64,000 bases of DNA, from positions 124,001-188,000 of the forward strand of contig NZ_JACVAM010000006.1 of assembly GCF_014851865.1 (NCBI RefSeq), written 5' to 3'. The position numbers and the translations under genes are program-made. Position 1 is the stretch's first letter. Each line of letters starts with the position of its first letter. The notes below the pieces were generated by a model that did no database searches, was not told the DNA's origin, and was given only the letters and a program-made list of their open reading frames with translations. Source of the stretch: Pseudomonas sp. PDM16 (GTDB lineage: Bacteria; Pseudomonadota; Gammaproteobacteria; Pseudomonadales; Pseudomonadaceae). This document shows, piece after piece, positions 1 through 8,237 of this stretch.

Positions 1-138
1 AGAATCAAATAACGCACGCGCGAAGATTTCGTCTCTTGCATGACGGGTACTCCCACTAATTATTTTTGTCGCGGGTTCTTTATTTGGGAATCCACCGCCA
101 TCGTCAGGCAGACGAGCGGCAGTGGATTGGTGCGTCCG

Positions 139-1578
139 TCAGGACGCGATGTAGCTGGTTTTGACGGTCGTGTAGAACTCCTGGGCGTAACGACCCTGTT
201 CGCGCGGCCCGTACGACGAGCCTTTGCGACCACCGAACGGCACGTGGTAATCCACGCCCGCGGTCGGCAGGTTGACCATGACCATCCCGGCCTGGGCATG
301 ACGCTTGAAGTGGTTGGCGTACTTCAGCGAGGTGGTGGCGATGCCCGCCGACAGACCGAATTCGGTGTCGTTGGACAGGGCCAGGGCTTCGTCGTAGTCC
401 TTCACGCGGATCACACTGGCCACCGGACCGAAGATTTCCTCGCGGTTGATGCGCATATTCGCGGTGGTGTCGGCGAACAGCGCCGGCGCCATGAAGTAGC
501 CCTCGGTGGCGCAGGTCACCCGCTCACCACCGGTGACCAGACGAGCGCCTTCGTCCACGCCGATGCCGACATAGGACAGATCCTGCTCGAGCTGGGCGGC
601 GGACACCACCGGACCAATGTCGGTACCCTCGGCCAGCGCATGACCGACGCGGATCGAACGCATGCGTTCGGCCATGGCCTCGATGAAGCGCGGGTAGATG
701 CCTTCGGTGACGATCAGGCGGCTCGACGCGGTGCAGCGCTGGCCGGTGGAGTAGAACGCGCTCTGCACCGACAGCTCGACAGCGGCCTTGAGGTCGGCGT
801 CATCGAGGATGATCTGCGGGTTCTTGCCGCCCATCTCCAGCTGCACCTTGGCACCACGGGCCACGCACTGCTCGGCGATACGCCGACCGACGCCAACCGA
901 ACCGGTGAAGCTGACCGCGGCGATGCCGGGGTTCTTCACCAGCGCTTCGCCGATCACGCTGCCACGGCCCATCACCAGGTTGAACACACCCGCCGGGAAA
1001 CCCGCACGGGAGATGATCTCGGCCAGGGCCCAGGCACAGCCCGGCACCAGATCGGCCGGTTTGAACACCACGCAATTGCCGTAGGCCAGGGCCGGAGCGA
1101 TCTTCCACGCCGGAATGGCGATGGGGAAGTTCCACGGCGTGATCAGGCCGACCACGCCGATGGGCTCGCGGGTGACTTCGACACTCACGCCCGGCCGTAC
1201 CGACGGCACCAGGTCGCCGGATAGGCGCAGGCATTCGCCGGCGAAGAACTTGAAGATGTTGCCGGCACGCGCCACTTCGCCGATCGCTTCGGGCAGGGTC
1301 TTGCCCTCTTCCCGGGCGAGCAGCGCACCGAGCTCGGCACGGCGCGCGAGAATCTCGCTGCCGACCTTGTCCAGCGCATCGGCACGCACCTGCACATTGC
1401 TCACCGACCAGGCCGGGAAGGCCTGTTCGGCGGCCTGCACGGCGGCATCGAGCTGGGCAGCACCCGCCTGGGCATAGTCACCGATCACCTCGCCGAGATC
1501 CGACGGGTTGATGTTGGCGGCGTAGCCCTCGGCGGCGAGCCACTCGCCACCGATGTAGTTGTCGTATTTCTGCGTCAT
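139..1578 (-). CDS. alpha-ketoglutaric semialdehyde dehydrogenase (NAD(P)+-dependent aldehyde dehydrogenase)
   Basis: 479-residue protein of full aldehyde dehydrogenase length. The catalytic Cys282 lies in GQRCTAS, the general base Glu248 in LEMGGKNP, and the cofactor-binding motifs TPWNFP (about 147-152) and FTGS (224-227) are present. It would oxidise 2,5-dioxopentanoate to 2-oxoglutarate in the cytoplasm, the last step of oxidative D-glucarate/galactarate breakdown. That substrate is inferred because kdgD, which makes the semialdehyde, lies 18 bp upstream on the same strand. The family is broad, so the aldehyde dehydrogenase call is firm and the substrate is likely but not proven. Confidence 0.9.
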   Translation of the reverse strand: MTQKYDNYIGGEWLAAEGYAANINPSDLGEVIGDYAQAGAAQLDAAVQAAEQAFPAWSVSNVQVRADALDKVGSEILARRAELGALLAREEGKTLPEAIGEVARAGNIFKFFAGECLRLSGDLVPSVRPGVSVEVTREPIGVVGLITPWNFPIAIPAWKIAPALAYGNCVVFKPADLVPGCAWALAEIISRAGFPAGVFNLVMGRGSVIGEALVKNPGIAAVSFTGSVGVGRRIAEQCVARGAKVQLEMGGKNPQIILDDADLKAAVELSVQSAFYSTGQRCTASSRLIVTEGIYPRFIEAMAERMRSIRVGHALAEGTDIGPVVSAAQLEQDLSYVGIGVDEGARLVTGGERVTCATEGYFMAPALFADTTANMRINREEIFGPVASVIRVKDYDEALALSNDTEFGLSAGIATTSLKYANHFKRHAQAGMVMVNLPTAGVDYHVPFGGRKGSSYGPREQGRYAQEFYTTVKTSYIAS

Positions 1579-1596
1579 CGCATCGCTCTCCGCGGC

Positions 1597-2508
1597 TTAC
1601 TGCGGGCCGAGTTTCTTGATCAGCACGCCCAGCTCTTCCACTTCGGCCTCGGTCATGTCGACCAGCGGCGCACGCACCGGCCCCGCGTCGTAACCGGCCA
1701 GGCGAGCGCCGGCCTTGACGATGCTCACCGCGTAGCCGCCACGGCGGTTGCGCAGTTCCAGGTAGGGCAGGAAGAAGGTGTCGATCAGGCGACCAACAGT
1801 CTCGTGGTCGTCACGGGCGATGGCGTTGTAGAACTCGATCGCGGTACGCGGGATGAAGTTGAACACCGCCGAGCTGTACACCGGCACGCCGAGGGCCTTG
1901 TAAGCGGCGGCATAGACTTCCGCAGTCGGCAGGCCGCCGAGGTAGGTCAGGCGCTCGCCGAGGCGACGGCGAATCTGCACCATCGGCTCGATCTCGCCGA
2001 CACCATCCTTGAAGCCGATCAGGTTCGGGCAGCGATCGGCGAGGATTTCCAGGCTGTCGGCGGTCAGGCGGCAGACGTTGCGGTTGTACACCACCACGCC
2101 GCTGTCGATGGAACGGCAGACCTGCTCGATGTGAGCGATCAGGCCCTCCTGGCAGGTTTCGGTGAGGTAGTGCGGCATCAGCAGGATGCCGGCGGCACCG
2201 AGGCGCTCGGCCTCCTGGGCGTAGGCGATGGCCTGACGGGTGGAGCCGCCGGCGCCAGCGAGGATCGGCACCTGGCCACGGCAGGTATCCACCGCCACCT
2301 TGATGATTTCAGAGAATTCCTTCGGCTCCAGCGAGAAGATCTCGCCAGTACCGCCGGCAGCGAATAGAGCGCTGGCGCCGTAGGGCGCCAGCCAGTCCAG
2401 GCGACGGGCGTAGGTGTCTGCGCGGAAGTTGCCTTGCGCATCGAAGTCGGTCACGGGGAACGACAGGAGCCCGGACGAGAGGGTGGACTTCAGTTCTTGT
2501 GGATTCAT
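1597..2508 (-). CDS. kdgD: 5-dehydro-4-deoxyglucarate dehydratase
   Basis: 303-residue member of the DHDPS/NAL class I aldolase family. The Schiff-base lysine is Lys167 in LIGFKDG, and Tyr141 in VVYNRN matches the family tyrosine. The enzyme dehydrates and decarboxylates 5-keto-4-deoxyglucarate to 2-oxoglutarate semialdehyde plus CO2, feeding the dehydrogenase downstream. The start at MNPQELKS gives the usual length, with a GGTGATCC tract just upstream; an in-frame extension of 39 residues has atypical composition and was rejected. The GntR regulator lies upstream on the same strand, with palindromes in the gap suggesting local control. GudD, GarD and the transporter are not in the window. 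Confidence 0.93.
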   Translation of the reverse strand: MNPQELKSTLSSGLLSFPVTDFDAQGNFRADTYARRLDWLAPYGASALFAAGGTGEIFSLEPKEFSEIIKVAVDTCRGQVPILAGAGGSTRQAIAYAQEAERLGAAGILLMPHYLTETCQEGLIAHIEQVCRSIDSGVVVYNRNVCRLTADSLEILADRCPNLIGFKDGVGEIEPMVQIRRRLGERLTYLGGLPTAEVYAAAYKALGVPVYSSAVFNFIPRTAIEFYNAIARDDHETVGRLIDTFFLPYLELRNRRGGYAVSIVKAGARLAGYDAGPVRAPLVDMTEAEVEELGVLIKKLGPQ

Positions 2509-2582
2509 TGTTGGATCACCCTGCAAAACGATTTCTGAATGAGGTACAGCACAGTCGGCTTGTGGCGTCGTGTTGTCAGTCA

Positions 2583-2640
2583 TCGTACAACTACAAATTG
2601 AACGCGACAAGTCATACGACCTCATCCGTTCGTCGTATCA
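2583..2640. promoter_or_regulatory. candidate GntR/FadR operator cluster upstream of kdgD
   Basis: Three related octamers lie in the 129-bp gap between the regulator gene and kdgD: TCGTACAA (2583-2590), TCATACGA (2612-2619) and TCGTATCA (2633-2640, overlapping the regulator stop codon). The palindrome GTCGTAYGAC is shared between 2611-2620 (complementary strand) and the site in front of the regulator gene. FadR-type proteins typically bind short palindromes of this kind. The spacing and repetition are visible; binding is inferred. Confidence 0.5.
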
Positions 2641-3375
2641 GGCTTTCAGGGATTCGGCGGCTTCGTGGGCGCGGCGCAGCCGCTCGCGACTGTTGGTCAG
2701 GTGCAGGCGCATGGCGGCACGGGCGGCATCGCTGTCGCCACGGGCGATGGCGGCGTAGATGTCCTCGTGCTCCTGGTTCACCCGCTCGAGGTAGTGGCGC
2801 TGATCGTCATGGGCGATACGCGCAGAGTTCACCCGGGTGCGCGGGATGATGCTGGTACCCAGGTGATTCATGATGTCGGTGAAATAACCGTTGCCGGTGG
2901 CTTCGGCGATGCACAGGTGAAACTGGAAGTCCGATACCACTGCATCGCCGCCATGGCTTTCGCTCAGGTGCAGGGCATCGAGCATCTCGCGCATACGCTG
3001 CAACTGCTCTGGGCTGCGGCGCTGGGCGGCGAGGCCGGCGGACTCCACTTCCAGGCTGATGCGCAGCTCCAGCAGGGCTAGCACGTCACGCAGGGTGACG
3101 ATGGTCGCCGGATCGACGCGGAATGGACCATCGCTGGGCAGCGTGAGCACGAACGTGCCGATGCCGTGACGGGTCTCGGCCAGTCCCGCCGCCTGCAGGC
3201 GCGAGATCGCCTCGCGCACCACGGTACGACTGACACCGTGCTCGCTCATCATCGCCGACTCGGTGGGCAGCTTCTCCCCCGGTTTGATCGCACCCTCGCG
3301 AATGCGCTCGGTGAGGGTGGCCACCAGTTCCTGAGCAAGGCTGCGGGGACGTTTGCGAGGTTGCGGTGTGGACAT
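2638..3375 (-). CDS. FadR-subfamily GntR transcriptional regulator of the glucarate cluster
   Basis: 245 residues. The N-terminal winged helix-turn-helix (about 13-80) contains GEKLPTESAM and SRTVVREAISRL, the GntR signature. The C-terminal FCD ligand domain (about 95-235) has the metal/ligand positions DFQFHLCIAEATGN and NQEHEDIYAAI. It probably senses an acid-sugar intermediate and represses kdgD and its neighbour; this comes from position only. The ATG at 3375 is preferred over an upstream TTG. Candidate operators with the core TCGTAYGA occur both in its own promoter region (3423-3430) and between its stop and kdgD (2583-2640). Confidence 0.88.
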   Translation of the reverse strand: MSTPQPRKRPRSLAQELVATLTERIREGAIKPGEKLPTESAMMSEHGVSRTVVREAISRLQAAGLAETRHGIGTFVLTLPSDGPFRVDPATIVTLRDVLALLELRISLEVESAGLAAQRRSPEQLQRMREMLDALHLSESHGGDAVVSDFQFHLCIAEATGNGYFTDIMNHLGTSIIPRTRVNSARIAHDDQRHYLERVNQEHEDIYAAIARGDSDAARAAMRLHLTNSRERLRRAHEAAESLKA

Positions 3376-3422
3376 GGGCAAAAGGGTGCTGAGCTATGGG
3401 AAGACCATCATAGCCCAGGCAG

Positions 3423-3430
3423 TCGTACGA
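3423..3430. promoter_or_regulatory. candidate autoregulatory operator TCGTACGA
   Basis: Perfect palindrome TCGTACGA, extended to GTCGTACGAC (3422-3431), 48 bp upstream of the regulator start. It matches the sites between the regulator and kdgD, so the regulator probably controls itself and the catabolic genes together. Confidence 0.5.
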
Positions 3431-3458
3431 CAACTACCGTCAGGACTGAGCAGCCCGT

Positions 3459-3516
3459 AGGGTGCGCCATGCGCACCGGCAATCCCGCGAGTGGTCAGAG
3501 GTGCGCATGGCACCCT
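3459..3516. repeat. REP-like imperfect inverted repeat (GTAGGGTGCGCC type)
   Basis: Arm AGGGTGCGCCATGCGCACC (3459-3477) faces its imperfect reverse complement GGTGCGCATGGCACCCT (3500-3516), with a 22-nt loop. It lies in the 216-bp gap between roxR and the GntR gene. Sequences of the GTAGGGTGCGCC type are, to my knowledge, a common dispersed intergenic repeat in Pseudomonas; only one copy is visible here. Confidence 0.6.
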
Positions 3517-3546
3517 GGAAGATGCAGCACAACCTAGTGGAAACGA

Positions 3547-3581
3547 CACGGCCCGGATCACCAACGGTGGTCCGGGCCGTG
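3547..3581 (-). terminator. rho-independent terminator after roxR
   Basis: Stem CACGGCCCGGA pairs with TCCGGGCCGTG, and the inner CACC/GGTG pairs close an AAC loop. It lies 17 bp beyond the roxR stop on the minus strand. The following minus-strand tract TCGTTTCC is only moderately T-rich. Confidence 0.65.
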
Positions 3582-3597
3582 GGTCAGCCGCGAAGGC

Positions 3598-4158
3598 TCA
3601 GCGACGAACCGGGCGCTTCTGCAGTTTGCGTTGCAGGGTACGGCGATGCATGCCGAGGGCGCGGGCGGTGGCGGAGATGTTGCCATCATGCTCGGACAGC
3701 ACACGCTGGATGTGTTCCCACTGCAGACGGTCCACCGACATCGGGTTTTCCGGCACCAGGGTGTTGAGGTCGGCGTGCTGCGACAGCAGCGCGGTGAGCA
3801 CGTCGTCAGCATCCGCCGGCTTGCACAGGTAGTTGGTGGCGCCGCGCTTGATCGCCTCCACGGCGGTGGCGATGCTCGAGTAACCGGTGAGGATTACCAC
3901 GCGCATCTCCGGGTCCAGCTCCAGCAGCTTGGGCAGCAGCACCAGGCCGGAGTCACCCTCCATCTTCAGGTCGACCACGGCGTAATCCGGCAGGTCTTCC
4001 TTGGCCAGGGCCAGGCCCTCCTCTGCCGAGTTGGCCACGCTCACGCGCAGGCCGCGGCGGTCCATGGCACGCGCCATGACGCGGGTGAAGGTGGCGTCGT
4101 CGTCCACCAGCAGCAGGTGCGGCTGGTCTTCCTGATCGTGCAGTTGTTCGTCAGACAT
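3598..4158 (-). CDS. roxR: RoxR/RegA-type redox response regulator
   Basis: 186 residues. The receiver domain has phospho-acceptor Asp63 in AVVDLKMEG, an acidic pair in LLVDDD and Lys in LCKPAD. The C-terminal Fis-type helix-turn-helix (about 155-182) carries NISATARALGMHRRTLQRKLQKR, seen in two parts, the RegA/PrrA/RoxR hallmark. It is expected to control respiratory terminal oxidases and cyanide or redox responses. The start at 4158 is chosen because GGAG lies 7 nt upstream. It overlaps the end of roxS by 8 nt, so the two are translationally coupled. A strong hairpin ends the operon. Confidence 0.93.
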   Translation of the reverse strand: MSDEQLHDQEDQPHLLLVDDDATFTRVMARAMDRRGLRVSVANSAEEGLALAKEDLPDYAVVDLKMEGDSGLVLLPKLLELDPEMRVVILTGYSSIATAVEAIKRGATNYLCKPADADDVLTALLSQHADLNTLVPENPMSVDRLQWEHIQRVLSEHDGNISATARALGMHRRTLQRKLQKRPVRR

Positions 4159-5437
4159 GCTCATCTCCAAGCCTCGGCAGCCGCAGTTCCGTCAGCGTGC
4201 CACCTTCTTCGTGGTTGTAGAGTTTCACCGAACCGCCGGCCCGCGTCACGCTGGCCTGACTGAGGAACAGGCCAAGGCCGAAGCCCTTGCCCTTGGTGGT
4301 GAAGAAAGGTCGACCGATCTGCTCGGCGATGGCCAGCGGCACACCGGCGCCGTGGTCGCGGATGGTCAGGTTGATCCACTGCTCGTCCCAGTCCAGGCGA
4401 ATATCGAGTTTGTCCGGGCAGGCGTCCGCGGCGTTGTTCAGCAGGTTGAGCAGGGCCTGGGTCAGGTCCGCCGGAGGCAGTAGCCGTGGCACACCTCCGG
4501 CGCCCAGGCACTGGAAACGATAGGTCGCCTCGGGGCGCATCAGGTGCCAGCGGTTGAGCGTCGTCTCCAGCCACTGCACGGCGGTCTGCTCGAACACCGC
4601 CTGGCGCCGGTCGGCCTCGGCGGCACGCACCAGGTGCTGCAGAGTTTCCTTGCACAGCTTGACCTGTTCCTGCAGCAGGGCCAGGTCGTCCTGCAGGGCT
4701 GGTTTGTCGCGGTACTCCTGGCGAAGCTCCTTGAGCAGCACGCTCATGGTCGCCAGGGGCGTGCCCAGCTCGTGGGCGGCACCGGCGGCCTGGGTGGCCA
4801 CGGCCAGCAACTGCTGGTCGCGCATGCCCTCTTCACGGCGCAGGGCCTGCAGCTCGTCCTGGCGGCGCAGCGCGCCAGCCATCTTGACCACGAAGAAGGT
4901 TATGAAGGCGGCGGAGAGCAGGAAGTTCAGCCACATGCCGAACAGGTGCAGGCTGATCAGCATGGCCTCGTGCTGCACGTTGTTCAGGTGCAGCGGGTGG
5001 TACCAGATCAGCAGCGCCGTATAGCCGGTCAGCGCCAGCCCGGCGAGAAACATGGAGTAGAACCACGGCAGCGTCGCCGCCGCGATGGTCAGCGGTACCA
5101 GGTAATAGGACACGAACGGGTTGGTCGAACCGCCCGAGTAGTAGAGCAGCACGCTGTGGATCACCAGGTCGCAGGCCAGCTGCATGGTGTATTCCTGCTC
5201 GGTCACCGGCCACGGCCCGCGCAGGCGCAGGGCCGTGAGCAGGCAAAGGCCGAGCGACACGCCGAGGGTGATGCACAGAGGTAGCCAGGGCAGCGGCAGC
5301 AGGTCCGACAGGTAGGCGATGCCCACCGAGCCGGCCTGGGCGGCGAGCACCAACAGGCGAATGAGCGTCAGGCGCCAGAGGTTCTGGCGGCTGGCGGACA
5401 GCAGTTGGACCGGGGCGTACATGGAGGTATGTGGCAT
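4151..5437 (-). CDS. roxS: RoxS/RegB-type redox sensor histidine kinase
   Basis: About 428 residues. Roughly six hydrophobic segments span residues 20-185 and include the quinone-associated RegB motif GGSTNPFVSYYL (102-113). The phospho-accepting His222 lies in AAHELGTPLATM, the RegB-specific H-box, followed by N-, G1- and G2-boxes ending in GKGFGLGLFLS. It senses the electron-transport redox state at the inner membrane and phosphorylates RoxR. The start at 5437 is the first ATG that does not run into the likely promoter (TATACT near 5446-5451, minus strand); an ATG at 5422 is an alternative and ribosome sites are weak at both. Confidence 0.93.
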   Translation of the reverse strand: MPHTSMYAPVQLLSASRQNLWRLTLIRLLVLAAQAGSVGIAYLSDLLPLPWLPLCITLGVSLGLCLLTALRLRGPWPVTEQEYTMQLACDLVIHSVLLYYSGGSTNPFVSYYLVPLTIAAATLPWFYSMFLAGLALTGYTALLIWYHPLHLNNVQHEAMLISLHLFGMWLNFLLSAAFITFFVVKMAGALRRQDELQALRREEGMRDQQLLAVATQAAGAAHELGTPLATMSVLLKELRQEYRDKPALQDDLALLQEQVKLCKETLQHLVRAAEADRRQAVFEQTAVQWLETTLNRWHLMRPEATYRFQCLGAGGVPRLLPPADLTQALLNLLNNAADACPDKLDIRLDWDEQWINLTIRDHGAGVPLAIAEQIGRPFFTTKGKGFGLGLFLSQASVTRAGGSVKLYNHEEGGTLTELRLPRLGDEHV

Positions 5438-5614
5438 GCCGGCGAGTATAACCAGAGCTCGGGGTAGACCGGCTACCTGCGGCAACCAGCCGCACTCTGC
5501 GATTACCCTATAGACGACCAGAAGCGCTCAACGAATAAACCTGCGAACGACCTTTAACCCGAATAGTCTGACCACTTCGTCAAACACCAGGACAACCACC
5601 CGCAAGGAGTTCCC

Positions 5615-6325
5615 ATGCACGCACTCAACCGTCTCGCCGCCACCGTCGCCCTCGGCCTGGCCACCCTCGCCAGCCTGCCGGCCATGGCCGACGAGCCGCG
5701 CTACAATCAGGTATCACTGCGCGCCGAGGTCAGCCAGGAAGTGGCCCACGACCGCATGTACGTCACCCTCTACACCGAAGCACAGAGCGACGATCCGGCC
5801 GAGCTGGCCGCCGGTGTAACCAAGACCCTCAACGCCGCCATCGACAAGGCGCGCAAGGCCCAAGGCGTGAAAGTCAGCCTCGGCAGCCGGCAGAGCTACC
5901 CGGTGTACGAAAACGAAGGCACCAAGATCAGCGCCTGGCGCGAGCGCGCCGAACTGCGCCTGGAAAGCGCCGAGTTCGCCCGCCTGTCCCAGCTGTCGGC
6001 CGACCTGCTGGGCGAGCTGAAAATGGCCGAGATGAGCTTCGCCGTAGCCGAGGACACTCGCAAGACCAGCGAAGACCAGTTGATCAAGGAAGCGGTGAGC
6101 GCCTTCAAGGCCCGCGCTCAGCTTGCCACTGACGCAGTCGGCGGCAAGGGTTACAAGCTGGTCAGCCTGAACCTGAACAGCGGCGGCTTCCAGCCGGTGA
6201 TGCCGATGCGCGCCATGGCCATGGACCGCGGCAGCTTCAGCAAGAGCGAGGCGGCTCCGCAGATCGAAGCCGGCACCAGCCGAGTGAGCATGAGCGCCGA
6301 TGGCGTGATCGAAGTATTGCCCTGA
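5615..6325 (+). CDS. periplasmic SIMPL (DUF541/YggE-like) domain protein
   Basis: 236 residues with a clear signal peptide (about 1-25, ending LPAMADEP). The SIMPL-type body starts with YNQVSLRAEVSQEVAHDRMYVTL, read in parts, and includes the typical YPVYENEG and WRERAELRLES strands. The family is periplasmic and linked to stress tolerance; its biochemistry is unknown. The start has a good AAGGAG site. It is divergent from roxS and sits between roxSR and the peptide transporter, an arrangement I also recall from P. aeruginosa (PA4495). Confidence 0.85.
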   Translation: MHALNRLAATVALGLATLASLPAMADEPRYNQVSLRAEVSQEVAHDRMYVTLYTEAQSDDPAELAAGVTKTLNAAIDKARKAQGVKVSLGSRQSYPVYENEGTKISAWRERAELRLESAEFARLSQLSADLLGELKMAEMSFAVAEDTRKTSEDQLIKEAVSAFKARAQLATDAVGGKGYKLVSLNLNSGGFQPVMPMRAMAMDRGSFSKSEAAPQIEAGTSRVSMSADGVIEVLP

Positions 6326-6333
6326 CCCCGTCT

Positions 6334-6357
6334 CGGTGCCGCTTGCAGGCGGCACCG
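6334..6357 (+). terminator. hairpin after the SIMPL gene, possible terminator
   Basis: Perfect 9-bp stem CGGTGCCGC/GCGGCACCG with a 6-nt loop, 9 nt after the stop codon. It lacks a downstream T-run, so termination would be weak or factor-dependent. Confidence 0.4.
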
Positions 6358-6516
6358 CCCTCCCCCCGCCGACGCACGTGTCGTGAAACGGCCCCTCAGC
6401 ACATACCCTCTACACTCAATGGCGACTCATGCTGGCCGCGGCGTTTGCCGCGCTCCGGCTTCACGCAAGGTGCTCCTGGAGCACTCCTCGATGAATAGAA
6501 CGAACATGAGGTCACC

Positions 6517-8118
6517 ATGCGTAGGAACGCCATCATCCAGGCTCTCGCCATCACCGGACTGATTGCCAGCTCCCCACTCGCCAGCGCCGCCAGCAACCTG
6601 GTCTTCTGCTCCGAGGGCAGTCCCGCCGGCTTCGATCCAGGCCAGTACACCACCGGTACCGACTTCGATGCCGTGGCGGAAACCATGTTCAACCGCCTGA
6701 CCCAGTTCGAGCGTGGCGGCACTGCCGTCGAGCCGGGCCTCGCCGAGAAGTGGGATGTCCCCCCCGATGGCCTCAGCTACACCTTCCACCTGCGTCCAGG
6801 TGTGAAGTTCCACAGCACCGAGTACTTCAAGCCGACGCGCGAATTCAACGCCGACGACGTGCTGTTCACCTTTCAGCGCATGCTCGACAAGGAGCATCCG
6901 TTCCGTAAGGCCTACCAGGCCGAATTCCCCTACTTCACCGACATGGGCATGGACGCCAACATCGCCAAGGTGGAGAAACTCGACGACCACACCGTCAAGC
7001 TCACCCTCAACAGCGTCGACGCCGCCTTCATCCAGAACCTGGCCATGAGCTTTGCCTCGATCCAGTCTGCCGAGTACGCCGACCAGTTGCTCAAGGCCGA
7101 CAAGGCCGCCGACATCAACCAGAAGCCGGTCGGCACCGGCCCGTTCGTGTTCAAGCGCTACCAGAAGGACGCGCAGATCCGCTTTACCGGCAACAAGGAA
7201 TACTGGAAGCCGGCGGACGTGAAGATCGACAACCTGATCTTCTCCATCAACACCGACGCATCGGTGCGCATGCAGAAGCTCAAGGCCGGCGAATGCCAGA
7301 TCACCCTGCTGCCGCGCCCGGCCGACCTGGAAGGCCTGAAGAAGGACCCGAACCTGGCCATGCCGTCGCAGCCAGGCTTCAACCTCGGCTACATCGCCTA
7401 CAACGTCCTGCACAAGCCGTTCGACAAGCTCGAAGTGCGCCAGGCACTGGACATGGCGGTGAACAAGCAAGCCATCATCGACGCCGTGTACCAAGGCGCC
7501 GGCCAGGCCGCGGTAAACGCCATGCCGCCAACCCAGTGGTCCTACGACGACACCATCAAGGACACCCAGTACAACCCGGAGAAAGCCAAGGAGCTGCTCA
7601 AGGCCGCCGGCGTCGCCGAAGGCACCGAGATCACCCTGTGGGCCATGCCGGTGCAGCGCCCGTACAACCCCAACGCCAAACTGATGGCCGAGATGCTGCA
7701 GAACGACTGGGCCAAGGTCGGCATCAAAGCCAGGATCGTCACCTACGAGTGGGGCGAGTACATCAAGCGCGCCAAGGGCGGCGAGCACGATGCCATGCTG
7801 ATCGGCTGGAGCGGCGACAACGGCGACCCGGACAACTGGCTGGGCACCCTGTACGGCTGCGACGCGGTCGACGGCAACAACTTCTCCAAGTGGTGCCACG
7901 AGGACTACGACAAGCTGGTCAAGGCCGCCAAGGCCACTTCAGACGTCGCCAAGCGTACCGAGCTGTACAAGCAGGCACAGCACATCCTCAAGGCACAGGT
8001 GCCGATCACTCCGATCGCCCACTCCACCGTGTACCAGCCGATGCGCAAGGACGTGCAGGACTTCAAGATCAGCCCGTTCGCGCTCAACTCCTTCTACGGG
8101 GTGAGCACGGGTAGATAG
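6517..8118 (+). CDS. dppA: periplasmic dipeptide/peptide-binding protein (SBP family 5), first copy
   Basis: 533 residues with a signal peptide ending SPLASAAS. It has the family-5 signature around WDVPPDGLSYTFHLRPGVKFH and the paired cysteines of DppA-type proteins (LVFCSEG, GECQITL, YGCDAV, KWCHED). It delivers peptides to the DppBCDF permease encoded downstream. GAGG precedes the start. It is clearly related to the next gene, so the locus carries two alternative receptors for one transporter, as in the multi-dppA locus I recall from P. aeruginosa. Exact peptide preference cannot be read from sequence. Confidence 0.92.
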   Translation: MRRNAIIQALAITGLIASSPLASAASNLVFCSEGSPAGFDPGQYTTGTDFDAVAETMFNRLTQFERGGTAVEPGLAEKWDVPPDGLSYTFHLRPGVKFHSTEYFKPTREFNADDVLFTFQRMLDKEHPFRKAYQAEFPYFTDMGMDANIAKVEKLDDHTVKLTLNSVDAAFIQNLAMSFASIQSAEYADQLLKADKAADINQKPVGTGPFVFKRYQKDAQIRFTGNKEYWKPADVKIDNLIFSINTDASVRMQKLKAGECQITLLPRPADLEGLKKDPNLAMPSQPGFNLGYIAYNVLHKPFDKLEVRQALDMAVNKQAIIDAVYQGAGQAAVNAMPPTQWSYDDTIKDTQYNPEKAKELLKAAGVAEGTEITLWAMPVQRPYNPNAKLMAEMLQNDWAKVGIKARIVTYEWGEYIKRAKGGEHDAMLIGWSGDNGDPDNWLGTLYGCDAVDGNNFSKWCHEDYDKLVKAAKATSDVAKRTELYKQAQHILKAQVPITPIAHSTVYQPMRKDVQDFKISPFALNSFYGVSTGR

Positions 8119-8237
8119 CCGCTTGGGTATGGCCCGGCAGGATCGGATAGTGATGCAGGTAAACTGCTGCCTTTTCGCAGTGCCCGATCCGTCCACGGCC
8201 ACCTCTAGCGGACAAATCGCCTCTCAATAAAGGACCG

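Noticed and set aside
1..138. Possible partial gene at the left edge
   Set aside because: No reading frame with a recognisable protein reaches the edge; the stretch is intergenic and shows no clear terminator for the aldehyde dehydrogenase gene.
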